64,000 nucleotides of DNA, from contig JAJAGP010000369.1 of the NCBI GenBank assembly GCA_025084515.1, positions 375,501 to 439,500 of the forward strand, in the 5' to 3' direction. This stretch comes from Ancistrus triradiatus (lineage: Eukaryota; Chordata; Actinopteri; Siluriformes; Loricariidae). The position numbers and the translations under genes were made by a program. Shown here piece after piece: positions 49,730 to 61,935 of the stretch; position 1 is the stretch's first letter, and each line of letters starts with the position of its first letter. The notes beneath the pieces were generated by a model. It was not told the DNA's origin. It saw only the letters and a list, made by a program, of their open reading frames with translations, and ran no database searches.

Positions 49730-50120
49730 GAGAAAAGATCCAGTGAGGGCAGTTCTCTGGGTGAATAGAATGGCTGATAGAAAGTTAACAGTAATTCAAA
49801 GAACCACTCGTTCTGTACAACGTTTGTACAACATGTCAAACCTTAAAGCAGATGGGCTACTACAGCAGAATACCACACCCAGTGGCACTCCTGCCACCTA
49901 AGAACAGGTAACTGAGGCTACAGTTGGCATGGGCTCACCAAAACTGGAGAAGACTGGACAAACGTCGCCTGGTCTGACTCTCGATTTCGGATTGTAGGGT
50001 TAGAATTTTTTTAACGTAAATAAGGTGAATCGTACGTAAACAACGTGGCTCAGGCTGCTGCTGGTGGTGTAATGGTGTGTGGGTATTTTCTTGGCACAAC
50101 TTGTGCTCCTTAATACCAAC
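49730..50120 (+). mobile_element. Tc1-like fragment (family E)
   Basis: This is a transposase remnant. agtaattcaaagaaccactc is the HTH region, gcagatgggctactacagca gaataccaca follows, and then gctcaccaaaactgg...aaacgtcgcctggtctgact encodes a WTNVAWSD-like block, near gtgtaatggtgtgtgggtat (VMVWG-like). Internal pieces are missing. Confidence 0.7.
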
Positions 50121-50162
50121 TGAGCATGATTTAAACCCCACAATATGGACAACATAAAGATG

Positions 50163-50225
50163 AGCTCTACTGCTCAGGTTAATTGTAAGTTGCTCTGGAT
50201 AAGGGCGTTTCCTAAAATAACGTAA
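50163..50225. mobile_element. SINE 3'-tail fragment
   Basis: The sequence taagttgctctggataaggg cgtttcctaaa matches the highly conserved fish SINE tail (gtaagtcgctctggataagagcgtctgctaaa type). Confidence 0.6.
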
Positions 50226-51052
50226 AAGGGATTTGAAAGAGGATCAGCACTGGTTTGGGACAAGTGAATTCCACTTTTGAAAATTCCAGTCATTCCCCTA
50301 GAAGCGGCTGTGCGAGTTACGCTACGAGCTGGAGACATGACTCAGAATGCAAAGTTATCATTGTGTGTCCTTCTGGGTCTCCTGATTAGATCATGTAATG
50401 AAAAAAGAGGCTTTTCATAACAGAAAAAAGCAACCCCAAACCTTTTAGGATGATTGAATATCCCCTCTCTGCATCACCATCATCAATATAGTCACCAATA
50501 ACGGAACACAAAGAGAAGTTGGACCTCTGCACCAGATCAGCCCACGTGAACGCTGCTGTCGTTAGAGAAGACGGATTTCATTTTGGTGAAACTAAAGGCA
50601 AAAGTTGAAGCCCAAGCCGCAAATGTTTATTTACAGTTACTGCTGAACACCAGTTATGTGATACAGGATCATTTCCCTCAATAAATTAATTACCAATAAT
50701 ATTTGATCTCATTTGTTTACTCTGGTTCTCTTTATCAACTTTCAGGACTTTTGTGTAAATCTGATGACGAATCAGCTCATATTTATGCAGAAACAGAAAA
50801 TTCTGAAGGGGTCACAAACTTTCAAGCACCAGTGAAGATTTTCAGGTCATTTCCTAAAAGATATAACAACTCTCCTTCAATATGGCAAACGTTAGATATT
50901 AGAAGTGCGATTGTAATTCATTTCCAGACAGTTTTTGTCCAAATCTGAGCAGCTTCTGAGAAAATATTTACACAGAAACAGCTCTACCTCCCCCTTGTGG
51001 CAGAGACGTTACTTGTCGATCACACAAAGAGCCCCATAAATATAGTCTTCCA

Positions 51053-51058
51053 TTTATT
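51053..51058 (-). other. gemin7 polyadenylation signal
   Basis: AATAAA on the minus strand, 30 bp past the gemin7 stop codon. Confidence 0.55.
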
Positions 51059-51087
51059 ATACCTTCATACCCACAAACCAACAAAAT

Positions 51088-51474
51088 TCAGGAATCAAAC
51101 GAATATGAAATGATGTCCTGACACCTGAGCAGAGCTTCCTTCTGCACGCCCAAAGGCGTCTTCAAATCAGAAACCTGAAAGTTTAGAATGTCGATGTCCG
51201 AGGCACCGAACTTGGCCTGCACTTGAACTTTTTCGTACATTTTGAAGTGAACGTCTTTGTTTGTCATGGCTATGAGGCTTCTGAGAAAGCGCTCTCGCAG
51301 CTCTGAGCGCAGCTGCTGCTCCTCCTCCAAGTTTGCATCGTCTGCTGCGCTCCCTGTCGAGGCCGGGATCGTCGACAGACACAGTGCGATGTACCGCGGA
51401 GAATTCGGGTCAAAGCCGCGGCTGTTGGGGTCAGGACCTCTGGGTAGGCGCAACACATTCACCAGGGATTTCAT
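51088..51474 (-). CDS. gemin7: gemin7 (SMN-complex protein Gemin7), complete coding sequence
   Basis: This encodes 128 residues; human GEMIN7 has 131. Gemin7 pairs with Gemin6 as an Sm-fold-like dimer within the SMN complex, which loads Sm proteins on spliceosomal snRNAs. The start MKSLVNVLRLPRGPDPNSRG aligns with the human N-terminus (VLRLPRGPD.FSRGF). The Sm-like C-terminal half includes LRERFLRSL, VQAKFGASDIDILNFQVSDL and ends QKEALLRCQDIISYSF, closely matching the human QAEALLRCSDIISYTF. The open frame extends upstream to 51594, but I chose the ATG at 51474 from this alignment. A likely acceptor (tgtttgcaag) lies about 20 bp upstream, so a 5' non-coding exon is expected further right, beyond the Tc1 insertion. 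Confidence 0.92.
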   Translation of the reverse strand: MKSLVNVLRLPRGPDPNSRGFDPNSPRYIALCLSTIPASTGSAADDANLEEEQQLRSELRERFLRSLIAMTNKDVHFKMYEKVQVQAKFGASDIDILNFQVSDLKTPLGVQKEALLRCQDIISYSFDS

Positions 51475-51902
51475 CTCGTCGTTGCAGGTCACAACTTGCA
51501 AACACAGGGAAAACAAACATATGACATTTCTGCAAAACGTAATGCACCACATACAGTGCCTTGCAAAAGTATTCGGCCCCCTTGAACTTTTCAACCTTTT
51601 GCCACATTTCAGGCGTCAAACATACAGATATGAAATTGTAATTGTTTGTGAAGAATCAACAACAAGTGGGACACAATCGTGAAGTGGAACGAAATTAATT
51701 GGATATTTAAAACTTTTTTTAGAAATAAAAAACTGAAAAGTGGGGCGTGCAAAATTATTCGGCCCCCTTTACTGCAGCAAACTCACTCCAGAAGTTCACT
51801 GAGGATCTCTGAATGATCCGATGTTGACATAAATGACTGATGATGATAAATAAAATCCACCTGTGTGTAATCAAGTCTCCGTATAAATGCACATGCTCTG
51901 TG

Positions 51903-52059
51903 GTTCGGGGAGTTTTTCCTTGCCACTGTCGCCCTAGGCTTGCTCAATTTGGGATTGGACGTAGTCATTAGGAGATAATCTAAACTTGTAAAGTTGCTTT
52001 GAGACAATGCTCCATTGTAAAAAGTGCTATATAAATAGATCTGACTTGACTTAACTTGA
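51903..52059 (+). mobile_element. SINE-like element nested in the Tc1 transposon
   Basis: A 157-bp insertion runs from gttcggggagtttttccttg to gacttgacttaacttga, flanked by a perfect 7-bp duplication CTCTGTG (51896..51902 and 52060..52066). Removing it restores the normal Tc1 leader sequence. Near its end, ttgctttgagacaatg then aaaaagtgctatataaat is a LINE-tail-like motif. Related copies lie at 35101..35285. Confidence 0.88.
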
Positions 52060-52103
52060 CTCTGTGATAGTCTCAGAGTTCTGTTTAAAGCGCAGAGAGC
52101 ATC

Positions 52104-52835
52104 ATGAAGACCAAGGAACACACCAGGCAGGTCCGAGATACTGTTGTGGAGAAGTTTAAGCCGGATTTGGATACAAAAAGATTTCCCAAGCTTTAAACAT
52201 CTCAAGGAGCACTGTGCAAGCGATCATATTGAAATGGAAGGAGTATCAGACCACTGCAAATCTACCTAGACCCGGCCGTCCCTCAACTTTAAGCTCAAAA
52301 AAGGAGAAGACTGATCAGAGATGCAGCCAAGGGGCCCATGATCACTCTGGATGAACTGCAGAGATCTACAGCTGAGGTGGGAGACTCTGTCCACAAATCT
52401 GGCCTTTATGGAAGAGTGGCAAGAAGAAAGCCATTTCTCAAAGATATCCATAAAAGTTTGCCACAAGCCACCTGGGAGACACACCAAACATGTGGAAGAA
52501 GGTGCTCTGGTCAGATGAACTTTTTGGCCACAATGCAAAACGTATGTTTGGGTGTAAAAGCAACACAGCTCATCACCCTGAACGCACCATCCCCACTGTC
52601 AAACCTGGTGGGTGGCAGCATCAAGTCCAGACCTGAATCCAATCGAGAATCTGTGGAAAGAGCTGGAAACTGCTGTTCACAAACGCTCTCCATCCAACCT
52701 CACTGAGCTCCAGCTGTTTTGCAAGGAAGAATGGGCAAAAATTTCATTCTCTCGATGTGCAAAACTGATAGAGACATACCCCAAGCGACTTGCAAGCTGT
52801 AATCGCAGCAAAAAGGTGGCGCTACAAAGTATTAA
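52104..52835 (+). pseudogene. Tc1 transposase pseudogene with internal deletion
   Basis: The start, atgaagaccaaggaacacac, encodes MKTKEHTRQVRDTVVEKF, the HTH/paired-like DNA-binding domain of a Tc1 transposase. The C-terminal SPDLNPIENLWKELETAV (frame near 52625..52680) keeps the last catalytic Glu. About 730 bp remains of the roughly 1 kb expected: the central catalytic region is missing at about 52620, where GGS-encoding sequence jumps directly to the SPDLNPIE segment. Smaller deletions (near 52395 and 52455) shift the frame. It is not functional. Confidence 0.85.
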
Positions 52836-53094
52836 CGCAAGGGGGGCCAGTATAATTTTGCACGCCCCACTTTTCAGTTTTTTTATTCTAAAAAAAGTTT
52901 AAAATATCCAATAAATTTCGTTCCACTTCACGATTGTGTCCCAACTTGTTGTTGATTCTTCACAAAAAAATTACAATTTCCATATCTTTATGTTTAAAGC
53001 CTGAAATGTGGCAAAAGTTTGAGAAGTTCAAGGGGGCCGAATACTTTTTCAAGGCACTGTATTTCCATCATGCACTCTGAAATGCACTATGCAT

Positions 53095-53335
53095 ACACTA
53101 TTTCGACAAAAGTATCGGGACACACCTCTTGATCTTAGTCTTTGATTTTTTTTCCATTCAGTCCCACTGCCATTCCTCACAGCAGTGTCCAAAACCTTGT
53201 AGATCCCAGAAAAGTTGAAGGTTTTATAGCTGAAAAAGGGGGACAAACTCCATGTTTAACGCCTACGGATTTAGAATGACATTACAAATGCTCCACTAAG
53301 TGTAATGTGGAGGAGTCCCAATACTTTTGTATTGT
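53095..53335. mobile_element. Short inverted-repeat element (MITE)
   Basis: The left end, cactatttcgacaaaagtat cgggacacacc, and the right end (gagtcccaatacttttgtat) are inverted repeats about 200 bp apart. The element begins only about 35 bp from the right end of the family F transposon. The terminal sequence belongs with the family B fragment at 18689. Confidence 0.65.
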
Positions 53336-56300
53336 AAGATTCAACTTTTCACAAATGCTTACGACGAGTTTACGACTTGTAATGGAAAACACTACATTAA
53401 ACTCGAGAAAAACCGCAAAACGGAAGCGTTTTGACTGTAACGTCACCCTGTTCCGTACAATTGTGAATCGAGTTCTGTACTAGCGTCAAACTTAGACTAA
53501 TCCTCTAACAAATTTAATCATGAGAAGACAAAGTTTCTCTGGTAGTTATGCATTATAAACATTGCCTTCGATAAACATTTAAATCTGAACAAAACCTGGC
53601 CCAAAAAAGAGAGTGACATAGAAATACAGCACACAGTGTTCCGTACAGTACTACGAAGCAGTCAAGCTTTGCTGGAATACACACAAATTCCAAAACTCTA
53701 CAATGCACAGAAACACGGAAACTAAACTTAAAGCATTTTAAAGCACATTACTGTAAAGTGAACCTTATGTAAAACCTTACCGTTACTTCATTAACGGATT
53801 ACAAATACTCGCACATTTACCGCGACTACCAACAGCCAAAGCCCCGAACGGCTTCTTCTTGTTTATGGCGGTTGGCGAACTAGCATTACCGCCGCCGACT
53901 GGGCTGGAGCGCAGAGATGGTGGAGGAACAAAACAAAATAAAACAAAAAACGATTCAAGTCGATCAATTGCCTACTATACAGCTGCCTAGATTCCACATA
54001 AGAGTGAAATGCAGCCGCCGTAAACTTTCCTGGTTTTGTGTGCGCGAGAGCTAGCATTAGCAGTTTCTTTCAGAGCTGGCTTTTAATTAATTCTAGCCAA
54101 TTAACGTTAAATAACTTTAATGAATGTGTCTGTATTTAAAGAGATTTAACATAGCAATGAAGAACTGGCAATATAACAAGGATAATGCAACTAAACCTTG
54201 AGCTAAGCCAGTTAGTTGGGCAGTTTTTCAAGCGCTATAATTATGGTAGCATCAGCTACAGTTAAAGTTTCCATACTGTGGCATTATCATTGCAGATAAG
54301 TAAACACAAAATACAAATCACAAATCATGTAAATGTACATAAACATGCCTGTTCAAGTATTTTCCTTAGTCCCATTTATCTTTTTAAAAGCTAGCTGCTG
54401 GCTTTACCACTTAAAAAGAGATTATGAAACATACATGGCATGGAGTTTGAGAGCTGTACCACTATTTTTTAACGTATATATTCACTTATATTCTTCTTGT
54501 ACACAACGATAAAATCATAAAAATATTTAAATGTCTGATAAAAATGTCTAACTAGCATGTCTTTTTTATCTCAAAAGATTAGCTGTTAGTTGATAATCTG
54601 CCACAGTCCACTAAGCTCATGTTTTGGCGTGATCAGAGTCCAGATTTGGATTTTATAGAGAATATTTGAACTCACATTAAACACAAACTAACCGGGACAC
54701 ATTTTTCAACAACTCATCAGCTGAAGCCTTTACCCCTGAGCAGAACAGGGAAGATCTGGGTTGAGGGTTAAAGTCCCAGAATTGGTGCAGAGTGTTCATT
54801 GTTGAACTTGATTTATATTTAACATCAGGTCCATGAAATTAATACCTCCGAACAAACTCTGTTTGCTTATTCGGTTATGTGTGAAGCTCAGTGGTCTTTA
54901 GCAGAAGACATTTTATTGAACTTCGCTATATTAAGTTGCTTACCCTCAAATTGCAAATTGCAGACTAAACTTTTAATCCCCAATTTGATGATAAACACAT
55001 ATAGTAGTAATACTTTGAGAGAAATGACTAAGAATATTGACTTTTATCCACACCTCGGCATCATAAAAGTCAATTTGACACTGATATTGTGAAAAAACAA
55101 TGGCTGAAAAAGTAAAATGCACTTACACATTGTCGTTTTTATGCAAAAAAGCCACACAATGATTTATTGTATGAAGTTGTTTAACTGTACATGTAGAAGT
55201 TGTTAAAATATATTATAGATTTAGGTAGCCCAATGAGACAAGCTGAAAATTTTTCTCTCATTGTTTGGTTAGAGTAGGCCATCACAGGGTGTCAGTTTAG
55301 ACAATGCACCACTGGCATGGTTTCTGGGAGGTCAAAAAAAATCAGAAGAAACCCATGCAATAAAAGAGAACATGCCAGTACCAAACACTGACAATAAAAG
55401 GAGGTCAAACCGAGGCTCTGAGATCTCAGCAAATAGTTCACGTCCGATCTATTTTTTGTAGTCACTTACAGTTTTTTAAAATAATTTACACACTAATATG
55501 GGCAGATATAACTTAAACTTAAAAGTTATGTACTACAGTTTCACTCTTCGTTTCAAAGTGGCAGTTTGCAAAACACCGAAGGCAATTTTACTACATTTTT
55601 GGAAGTTGTGCCTTTCATATCTCTACACTTATTTACTGACTGGCAACACCATGTTCTTTCAAGTTCAAACACTCGGCAGCTTATCTGTTTACTGACAAAT
55701 AGTAGCTTAATCGTTTCTCCACTGAGTCTGGATTTACTTTGCCTAAAAGTATGTAATGTGCCAGGAACATCACTGACCATCACGCTGTTGTCGCTCATGA
55801 TGTTGACCAGGTTTCCTCTTTCCACCGTTACCCATATTCATGTTTGTCATCTTGTTGGCCATTGTTTAGATTATGATGGTATGAAGGTAGAATGCCATAC
55901 AATGCAATATGAAATATGCTTGGCTCAGACTTCCTTTCAGGACATTGTGAATCAGTTTTCCAGGTTATTTAGAGTGGTGGAAAGCCGAATTTAACCCATG
56001 GTTGTTGCCCAGATAAGTCTGGTTTTGGCCTATTTGCTTGCTTGTTTGAGTTTGGACATCCTGTTTTACTCCCTCTAACACAGCTGTAATCATTCACACA
56101 ATCATTGACTGCTGAATGATTTTTCCTTTTTGACCTTTCTTGATCGATGCCATGCTTGAAAAATCCAAGGACAAAAGAGGCAAATCACAGAAGCCTCCTG
56201 CTTTACCAGTCCCTAACATCTCAATGCAGCCAAATGCAGATTTTTGATATGCCATGTAAGAGAATGTTTTGCAAGGCTCGTGTTTGACAATAATGACAGC

Positions 56301-56899
56301 CTCAAATTTCACTTTCCAGTCTGGAACTAAAGCCCAGGAACCTGAAAAGGGTTCCTGGATTCCTAACGCGTTCACGTGGTAAACATCTGCCGTTAGCTCT
56401 GCACTCTTTCATTAATACTTAATTGAGGCTTAACTGACTGCAAAAAGCCTGCTTGCATTTGTAACACACATCTTAATCGTATCATGTCTGCACAAGTTGG
56501 CAGGTGTCTGGGTAATAACCGGACAAAAATGTATACTCTACAATCCAAAAGTTATAAAAGTTAAGTCTTTGCTCATTAAGTGTAATTAATGGGGGGAAAA
56601 AGTTATTTGTTTAGAAATACTCATTGGCATTAGATGACTGACTTAATGACTTTTATTAGATTTAGGATTTTGAAACTCTTAAACCAGAATATCTTTTAGA
56701 AGCGATTCGTCTTTAAGAAGCTTGTGATGCGCAGGTGCTGATTAAATTCTCTGCTCATTATTGATATTGTACAGATATATTTTGGTGTCTATCTATTAAG
56801 TGTCTAAACTTCTACCACCCATTATGATTTTTTGCAAGTGTGACTTGACACATGAATGTGTTTTGTACACATACATCTGTTTGTAATAGGTCTGCAACA
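53336..56899. other. Probable gemin7 promoter side and gene-free stretch
   Basis: A GC-richer patch at about 53815..53925 (gcggttggcgaactagc, accgccgccgactggg) is the best candidate for the gemin7 start region. Beyond it the sequence is AT-rich. Frames at 55553..55994 and 56094..56375 are open for 90-140 codons but match nothing I recognise. Confidence 0.3.
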
Positions 56900-57260
56900 T
56901 TTTATGCAGTACTCTGTGGACCCTTTTTTTGGCCAGTACTTATATAGCTGCAGCTGGACTGCACGCTGTCATCGGAACATACCAAATACTGATAAATTCG
57001 GATTTTTCCTCCCAGAGATTCACCTTTGAGAGCATGCCGTTTCCTATCCTTGTATGCTGGAGAGTTAAAATTTCAGTCGACTGAAACTTCAGAGATCATG
57101 TGTTCTCTTTGCATCTGAAAATCCCAGATTCATCCATAAGTCTAGCAGAGTCTAAAAATGTGTTCCACTTCTCCAGAGTCCAGTAGTGGTGTGTTTTATA
57201 CCAATCCAGAGTGTGCATGGTGATCTAATGTTTCAGCTTGGTCATGAAAGCTTGGTTTCA
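56900..57260 (-). mobile_element. Possible Tc1-like fragment
   Basis: The words ttttatgcagtactctgtgg accc and ccagtagtggtgtgttttat, the latter followed by tggtgatctaatg, resemble the complement of a Tc1 transposase 3' half. The copy is weak and decayed. Confidence 0.35.
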
Positions 57261-58354
57261 ATCTCAGAAGTGAGATAATGTAATAACTATGATCTGTTGA
57301 CCAGGGCAGAAAGATAAGTCGCTTGATTTCATGCTTTGGTGGCCAAATCTTCCAGATCTAAATGTTTTCTGCTCTTTTTTGGCTTGGGCAGTGTGTGTGT
57401 GCTAACAAGAGATTTCTCTTTCTCAGTAGCAGCTCAGCTTGTTTGTGTCATAGTTCATGGTGACCTCTCAATTCAGCCTCCGCTCTCTGCTTCTCCGGCT
57501 TTAATAATGAGACTAGATTTTAATTGCAGGCTACTTTGTGTGTGTGAAGTGCTCCTTCCCTGCCTGAGTAATAGTGCATTGTTTGGCTGTGCTAAGTGTG
57601 CAACCAAACAGCAAAAACTGGTCTGGTTTGTAGGCCTGGAAATGCAACAACAAATTAAAACACCGTGCAAATGAACAAATGCCTCAGGTCGACGGTTAAA
57701 ATTAAAAGCGAATTACAGAAGTTCTTCGACGATTCCTCCTGCTAGCAGAATAAATTACGCCCCAAGAGCATCATGAAATTAAAACCTTATAGGACTATGT
57801 GACGTAATTAAGAAGGGAAGAGCATTTTTATTTAAAAGTCAGTCCTTGCTGAAACGTTAAGACGTCAAGCCAAATCAGCCAAGGTGAAACAGCAGGTCCA
57901 TGAATACAACAGCAATAAATAAGCGCCTGTTCAGCAGCACAAAAGCCGGCCACATCCGTTCCTCCTTTAATACTAAAAAAAATGTAATCTTCCTCTGCTC
58001 TATTGAACTATTCCTGTAACAAATCACCTGAGTCTCACGCTTGACTTAAGCCTAGTTGTCAAGGTGACAAGCGGTGAAGATGCAGGATAAAAAATAGACT
58101 AGAGCTTGGTCACCTTGACCCTCTCAGGTGAGAATTTGGATAGATAACTCGCTCTGAAGTGTGCAGCTGTGCTAACCCTCCTGTTGTGTTCTGGTCCATT
58201 TTCACCACGACTAGGGTTTTTGTAATGGGACTGACCTAAGACTATATGCCTTTATAAAGACAAATGTTAATGCATATATTAATCATCCATTCGCCCTGTA
58301 TTTATTGCTGCTTAATCCATCTCAGGTTCACTGGGGATCAGTGAATGTTGCTGT

Positions 58355-58440
58355 GCCCAGTAAGATAACCCTTTATTAGTCCCAGAATGGGGAAATTCAC
58401 AGTTTGCAGCAGCAAAGGGATAGAATTAGGATGGTAAGAA
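58355..58440. repeat. Dispersed repeat piece (ttattagtcccag...ggggaaattc)
   Basis: The phrase ccctttattagtcccagaat ggggaaattcacagtttgca is a common short teleost interspersed repeat. The class is uncertain. Confidence 0.4.
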
Positions 58441-58724
58441 GTAAATTGTATTGTGGACTCTCTAATGTGCTTTCAGTCACACAAATTAGAGGATGATCTC
58501 AAGCGGAAACTTCATGAGCAAATCGGGTGAAGTAGTTTTGCCCTTGAGCTTCACTGTAGTCTCCTGGTTACACGGCACACACAGGAAAGGGACACGCTTT
58601 TTACCAAACGTTTTTGCCACCATCACATCTATAGTGCTTTTAAGGAAAAAAAACAGAAGAGTAAGAGTGCAGAAAAATAACTTTGTGGACTGCTGAAATA
58701 GCTCTGCAAAGAGTAGCATACATG

Positions 58725-59830
58725 CAGTGCCTGGTAAAGATTAAAAAGAGTAAAAAACTGAACTTTGATAAGTAAACTTGGTCTGAGATTTAAAAAAATC
58801 CCTCATTTAATACTTTGTGCCTCTATGCCGAAGAATGTAAATATAAATGTAAACATCGCTTATTCTTCCTAGAAAATCCTCTAAGGTTGGAGATCCAGGG
58901 CAGAATCTCTCCAGATGCTCCAGAGTTCTAGGTGCTCTCTTGTGCTCTCTCTCCCCTCTCTAGCGCCCCCAACAGGTTTCTATGGTATTTCAGATGAGGG
59001 GGACTGTTGGTCATGGCAAAAGCTTGATTTTGTGTCACTAACCCATTTTTGTGTTGATCTGGATGCATGTTTTGGATCGCCATCCTGCTGGAAGAATCAA
59101 TGATCACTCATTTGGAGTTTCTGGAGCCAGAGGCAGACAGATTTAGATTAAAATGTTCTGGTATTTCATGGAGGTTTCAGGGCATTTGGAGGAAAAACAT
59201 CCCCAAAACATCTGAGACCCTTAACCTTACTTAACAGTGGGCATCAGGTTCTTTTCAGCATCGTCATCCTTCTTTTCCAAACCCATCTTGAGTGTCTTAT
59301 GCCAAAACAAAAGCTCAGTTTTGTTTCACCTGACCATAGAACACAGTTCCAATCAAATTCCCAGCAGTTTTGAGCAACTCCAGTTGCCTAATGTTGTGGT
59401 TAGATGGCAGGAAACACTTCATCCTGGCAATCCTTGCAAATAATCTCTTGACATGGAGGATAGTTTTGGAGACTTGGTGACCCCAAGATGCTTCATTATT
59501 CTCCAGCTGTCTAGCAGTGATCCTTGTGGATGGAACCTTGGATAATCTTGCTAACTGACCAAGCATCCAAAGCAGCACCGATGCTGGACTTTGCTTAAAC
59601 AGACACAGAAACACAGCAAGAATGTGTAGGTGTTCTGGAGGAAGCCATGCCTCTTTCTTTCATCCAGGGCTGCTGTGAGGAGAAAGAGGAAGTCCTTAGT
59701 CTCAGTCACTCCATGTTTCAGAAATTCAGTGACAAGCCCGGCTGCTTTCAGGAGCTGGTGGATCCTTGGACACACTGGATCAGAATTTCTTTGAGCTCTC
59801 CAGGATGATTCCTGCATGTAACCACTGGAC
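58725..59830 (-). mobile_element. Decayed Tc1-like transposon (family G)
   Basis: The left end carries gcagtgcctggtaaagatta. The body read on the minus strand encodes a transposase remnant: residues MLGQLARLSKVPSTRITARQ then SWGHQVSKTILH, resembling a Tc1 DNA-binding domain in reverse order of decay. The plus strand around 59050..59350 carries the complement of the catalytic half: tttggatcgccatcctgctg (FQQDGDPK-like) and acctgaccatagaacacagt. The right boundary is not defined. Confidence 0.6.
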
Positions 59831-60185
59831 CTCTGATTTACACTTATTGGCTCAGGAGCATTTGGGTTCCATAAACGAGAGAGGTGGTGCTTGGGTGTAA
59901 AATGTATTTAATGTAATATAGCTTATTTCTAATTTATTCCTGCATGTGATAATTAATATCAGTACCAAAGTACAGGAGTTGTATTTAAAGTTTCAAGCTA
60001 ATCTTTGAACGCGCTGTAAAGCCTGAGTGGATTTGTGCCTAAAGTGTGTGCTGCACGATCTTTCCACAAGGAGGGAGGTTTTTGTTGGGAAAGGTTCTTC
60101 TCTGATGCGGGAGAGCGCACTGGATTCTCGTAGCGAGTTTTTTTTGTGCGAGGTTTGATTCCACGTAAGGAAGGAAAGTAAGGGC

Positions 60186-60877
60186 ATGGAGACCGGGAGC
60201 TCTTCCACGGTGGATTCTTCAGATGGTCAGGGAGTAAGTGATTTGATGGGGAAGCTTACTGATGAGAGTTTTGGGCGGATAAAGAACGGAGCAGAGGGAC
60301 CACGATCGTCCTGTCTGGTGCGTAATTTTGGAAACCTCGATCCTCTGGCTTGTCCGTCCACTTCGAGCAGCGTCGCTGATTTTGGTGTCCTCGATAAAGC
60401 GTTCGGTCTGAGTCGTTCCGAGGATTTCCCCAAGCTTGAACCAGGGCCGTGGGTGGAAATATCGGGTGTCTTACCCCTGAAGGAACAGGGGAGCTTCGAG
60501 AGCGCGTGTACGTTCATCAAAGACGAGGAGGAGCCGACCCTGATCAGCGCGCCCCAGCGCTCCGACTTTGACCTAGCGCCGAATGTGGACCATCTGGATG
60601 TGTCCACCTCAAACCCGGCGTCACTGATGCACCCCACGTCGGACCTGATGGTCGACCAGAATCAGTCCAACCTGATCCCCCAGCTTAACCAGCTTCCTTT
60701 CGAGCCGGGCAGAGCGCCAGCCCTCCTGTGTAAGGCTGAAGTGGGTGCTTGGGACTCGCAACTCTGGTTTCCTACCGCCCCGAACGACGAGAGAAGCGGT
60801 CAGGTCGGTTATTCAACCCCAGACATCAGCTCGAGCTTCATCCAGCGCACACCGACCCTCTACAGCTCGTTCCCGGG
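60186..60877 (+). CDS. pgr: pgr exon 1: N-terminal domain of the progesterone receptor
   Basis: The nuclear progesterone receptor is a steroid-activated transcription factor; in fish it mediates the progestin control of ovulation and spermiation. This exon encodes residues 1-230 plus two bases (phase 2) and ends at the donor cccgg/GGTAAAT-type site (gt at 60878). The N-terminal domain is Ser/Pro/Asp-rich, shorter than in mammals, and contains a sumoylation consensus IKDE (Lys112) followed by an acidic EEE run. I chose the ATG at 60186 because it is the first in the frame and the preceding sequence has no in-frame alternative. Identity as pgr rests mainly on exons 2-4, which join in frame. gemin7 lies head-to-head about 6 kb to the left. 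Confidence 0.85.
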
Positions 60878-61345
60878 GTAAATATGACCGTCAGCCTTAG
60901 CGTTAAACCGCTGGTTGATTTGGTTCTTTCTTTACGCACGACGTTACGTGTTGGAAAGAGTTAACAGATACAACGCAGAGTCTCTATTATAAACATTATA
61001 AACAACCATTGAGCAGTCTAAAGTAAAAACTGAGTGAAATTTAGTGTAAATAGTAAAGACACTTTAATATCCACCCATATCTGATTTTAATGCTCAGTTT
61101 GAACTTTTGGTTTGGAGTTTGTGTTTGGACCATCACGCATTGCTCATGTCACATAAATATTACATGGTCTTCTTTTATAAATAAGAGGTTTAATGTTTGA
61201 TAGCTTTCTTGGACTCCTAACTGAAATGTGTACCTACATTCCAGTCCATGGCAAAACGCAAAACACGGCCAAAAAAAGGTGTAGTAAGGTTCAGTTCGTG
61301 TTCGTCAATTAATCACAAGAAAGTGGGACAAAAGTTTTACACATT

Positions 61346-61419
<74 letters not shown>

Positions 61420-61935
61420 ATATATATTGCTTTACCCACAGTGTTGAGGGTTTAAGTTGGCCTAAGCACAAGCCTCATGTTGTTTTATACACAGAAAACC
61501 TGACCTCCTGAAAAAGTAACTTAATTTTTTAATTTTGTATTGTTTTCTAACCGGTTGAAAATTTTAGTCATTTAATACACGTTGAAAAATAAACGTCAAA
61601 GGACCGAACCAGAATGGCTTAATTCTTAGAGCGCTGGCTCCAAATGCTGAGAAGTGAGGGTTGGAGGCCTTTGAAACCGAATTTATTTGGACCTTGGAGT
61701 GTCTGGGGAAAATCTCTCTTTACCTCAGACAAAGCCAGTTTTCCCTCAGTGATGGCACCACCTGGACCTGAGCTCAGGTCATTATGTTTGTTACGTATTC
61801 AACAAGTAGACTTAAGCTTAGAGCCGTAAGGGATCAGTAGTTCAAACTGCGTACAGGTTTTGGGTTTGTGTGCGTTCTGGTTGTCTTGCATGGATGAACG
61901 TCGAGGTTCTGAAAGTGTGCTTGATGTGTGCGCAG
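60878..61935 (+). other. pgr intron 1
   Basis: The intron is 1058 bp and contains a long AT microsatellite (61350..61428). No other element is recognised. Confidence 0.75.
61350..61428. repeat. (AT)n microsatellite in pgr intron 1
   Basis: About 39 AT units with one register shift (tatatatta) near 61409. Confidence 0.97.

Larger units (their letters stand above)
51553..53059 (+). mobile_element. Dead Tc1-like transposon (family F) in the gemin7 5' intron
   Basis: The terminal inverted repeats start cagtgccttgcaaaagtatt cggccccc at 51553 and are mirrored to 53059 (arms about 51553..51775 and 52842..53059). The element is flanked by TA on both sides (51551..51552 and 53060..53061), the expected target duplication. 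It is 1507 bp, of which 164 bp is a nested SINE-like insertion with its duplicated target. The transposase gene inside carries a large deletion. It lies between the gemin7 coding exon and its presumed upstream exon. Confidence 0.92.

Noticed and set aside
55553..56375. Open frames of 90-142 codons on both strands
   Set aside because: No recognisable domain and no splice context; possibly a decayed element, but I cannot name it.
60227..60637. 136-codon minus-strand frame
   Set aside because: Antisense shadow of pgr exon 1.
61248..61511. 87-codon frame with an IYIYIY run
   Set aside because: Translation of the AT microsatellite in pgr intron 1.
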